NCBI GenBank assembly: GCA_015069465.1
Contig: SVIO01000007.1
Span: forward strand, 28,832 to 92,831
From: Clostridiales bacterium
Lineage (GTDB): Bacteria; Bacillota; Clostridia; Christensenellales; Borkfalkiaceae
DNA: 64,000 nt
Direction: 5' to 3'
Shown: positions 63,340-64,000 of the stretch, piece after piece
How the letters are laid out: every line of letters starts with the position of its first letter
How positions within the stretch are numbered: position 1 is the first letter of the stretch
The notes under the pieces: model-generated
What the model was told of the DNA's origin: nothing
The model's input: the letters and a program-made list of their open reading frames with translations, nothing else
Databases searched by the model: none
Position numbers and translations under genes: made by a program

Positions 63340-63368
63340 ATTTTATCACAAATTAACTTTATTCGCAA
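63340..63368 (-). promoter_or_regulatory. Promoter of the ECF-coaX-hom operon
   Basis: Minus strand TTGCGA (63363-63368), 17-nt spacer, TAAAAT (63340-63345). Confidence 0.72.
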
Positions 63369-63486
63369 ATAAATATAAGGTTATTTTCACAATTTTAAAG
63401 ATTTATGCGTATATTGATATTAGAATGCTCCACAAAACCAAAAAAATTTACATAGGTGGAGCGATATATACTTTTGGAGGTATCTT

Positions 63487-63690
63487 ATGCACAATTTTGA
63501 TTTATTTGGTGGAAACAACTGCTGTCTTTGGATTTTGATAATTTTACTTATTATCTGTCTTTGTAAGAGTGGTTGCTTAAACGGCTTATTTAACAGTTGT
63601 TATTGCTTGCCTATCGCATTACTTTTAATTTGTTGCTGTTGTAAAAACGGTGGTTTCTTAGGAAACTACGGTGGCTGTGGCTGTAAATAA
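63487..63690 (+). CDS. Cysteine-rich small membrane protein
   Basis: A 67-residue protein with 13 cysteines (positions 12, 13, 24, 26, 30, 38, 40, 49-52, 64, 66) around two hydrophobic stretches (about 14-25 and 41-52), with Gly/Asn-rich ends. The core WILIILLIICLC resembles small membrane or spore-type peptides such as YjcZ, but the cysteine load is unusual. SD GGAGG 7 nt before the ATG and a strong terminator support a real gene. Function unknown. Confidence 0.82.
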   Translation: MHNFDLFGGNNCCLWILIILLIICLCKSGCLNGLFNSCYCLPIALLLICCCCKNGGFLGNYGGCGCK

Positions 63691-63719
63691 CAGGGCTAAG
63701 TAAAAGCAATATAAAAATT

Positions 63720-63749
63720 CGGGGTGCACAATGTCACCCCGTTTTTTTT
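63720..63749 (+). terminator. Terminator of the cysteine-rich gene
   Basis: Stem CGGGGTG / CACCCCG with an 8-nt loop and eight T, 30 nt after the stop. Confidence 0.95.
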
Positions 63750-63824
63750 GTGCTTTCAAAATTTCTTTAATACTATATATTGTATAAAAACAAAAAATTT
63801 TGTTAAAAAATTTGTCGAAAATTA

Positions 63825-63853
63825 TTGCAATATCAACATTTATGTGTTATTAT
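63825..63853 (+). promoter_or_regulatory. Promoter of the purine permease gene
   Basis: TTGCAA (63825-63830), 17-nt spacer, TATTAT (63848-63853). Start near 63860. Confidence 0.78.
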
Positions 63854-63866
63854 GTAAACATAATAA
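63847..63866. promoter_or_regulatory. 20-bp palindrome overlapping the permease -10 box
   Basis: A perfect palindrome with arms TTATTATGTA / TACATAATAA, read as 9 bp on each side of a central AA-type core. It covers the -10 box and start site, the usual place of a repressor operator. Confidence 0.7.
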
Positions 63867-63890
63867 TTTTTATAAGGGAGGGTTTTCTTA

Positions 63891-64000
63891 TGGAAAACAA
63901 CACAAAAACCAAAGAACCTTGTAAACTTGCAAAAAAAGTTGACTCTTTCTTTGGCGTTACAGCTCGTGGCAGTTCAATAAGAACTGAAATCATTGCTGGT
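63891..64000 (+). CDS. NCS2/AzgA-type purine permease, N-terminal fragment
   Basis: The first 36 codons of a gene cut by the window end. VDSFFGVTARGSSIRTEIIAG is the start of guanine/hypoxanthine permeases of the AzgA subgroup. SD GGGAGGG 7-8 nt before the ATG at 63891. The leader is about 30 nt, too short for a purine riboswitch. Confidence 0.85.

Noticed and set aside
63724..63924. Plus-strand 66-codon frame at the window end
   Set aside because: It starts in the terminator, spans the permease promoter and overlaps the real permease start in another phase.

Overview
The window is AT-rich and gene-dense, and almost everything is encoded on the minus strand. Gene content and order (rplU-rpmA, murB-PHP-whiA-dnaE-pfkA, rpsO-pnp-ylxY-M16 peptidase, secD-secF-recJ-relA-hemZ, DUF951, DnaD-type primosome protein, leader-controlled pyr operon) point to an anaerobic, Clostridia-like Firmicute, probably an uncultured gut lineage. 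This assignment is inference from synteny and families. Promoters of the form TTGACA-17 bp-TATAAT and GGAGG ribosome binding sites are easy to see. No mobile element, prophage or CRISPR array was found.

Layout. 1-1172: end of an 8-oxoguanine glycosylase gene and the rpmA-rplU operon with an L21 leader. 1275-4070: a small helical-bundle protein on the plus strand and the uracil salvage operon uraA-upp behind a terminator hairpin. 4103-14386: pyrophosphate-type and ATP-type phosphofructokinases around a glycosidase-like protein, then dnaE, whiA, a PHP phosphoesterase and murB. 14389-23226: an orphan solute-binding protein, M16 peptidase, YlxY-type deacetylase, pnp, rpsO, a glycosyltransferase, hemZ and a metallo-hydrolase. 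23226-30125: relA, recJ and a divergent secDF pair. 30223-34399: a DUF1858 protein, a tandem repeat and tRNA-Gly, two half-size CHR transporters, and a SIS / triose-phosphate-isomerase-like / YjbQ cassette.

34437-43514: the pyrimidine operon pyrC-carB-pyrK-pyrD-pyrF-pyrE-pyrB-pyrI, which lacks carA and is preceded by a PyrR-loop-like hairpin and attenuator. 43566-51042: a surface-glycan cluster (priming transferase, two glycosyltransferases, two LicD proteins, flippase, TarI-like cytidylyltransferase, SDR). 51103-57234: a likely single operon of an alpha/beta hydrolase, DUF951, signal peptidase, a membrane protein, a TM1266-like regulator, thyA, folA and a MATE exporter. 57277-58956: a plus-strand DnaD protein fused to the N-terminal domain of a DnaI/DnaC helicase loader. 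59021-64000: citrate synthase, an ECF S component-coaX-hom operon, a very cysteine-rich 67-residue protein, and the first codons of a purine permease whose promoter overlaps a 20-bp palindrome.

Nucleotide metabolism is a theme: uracil uptake and salvage, de novo UMP synthesis, dTMP synthesis and purine uptake all lie here. The best candidates for something undescribed are the DnaD-DnaI fusion without an AAA+ domain, the SIS/TIM/YjbQ cassette, the SecDF pair that seems to lack the usual membrane acidic residues, the cysteine-rich peptide, and the palindrome and leader elements.
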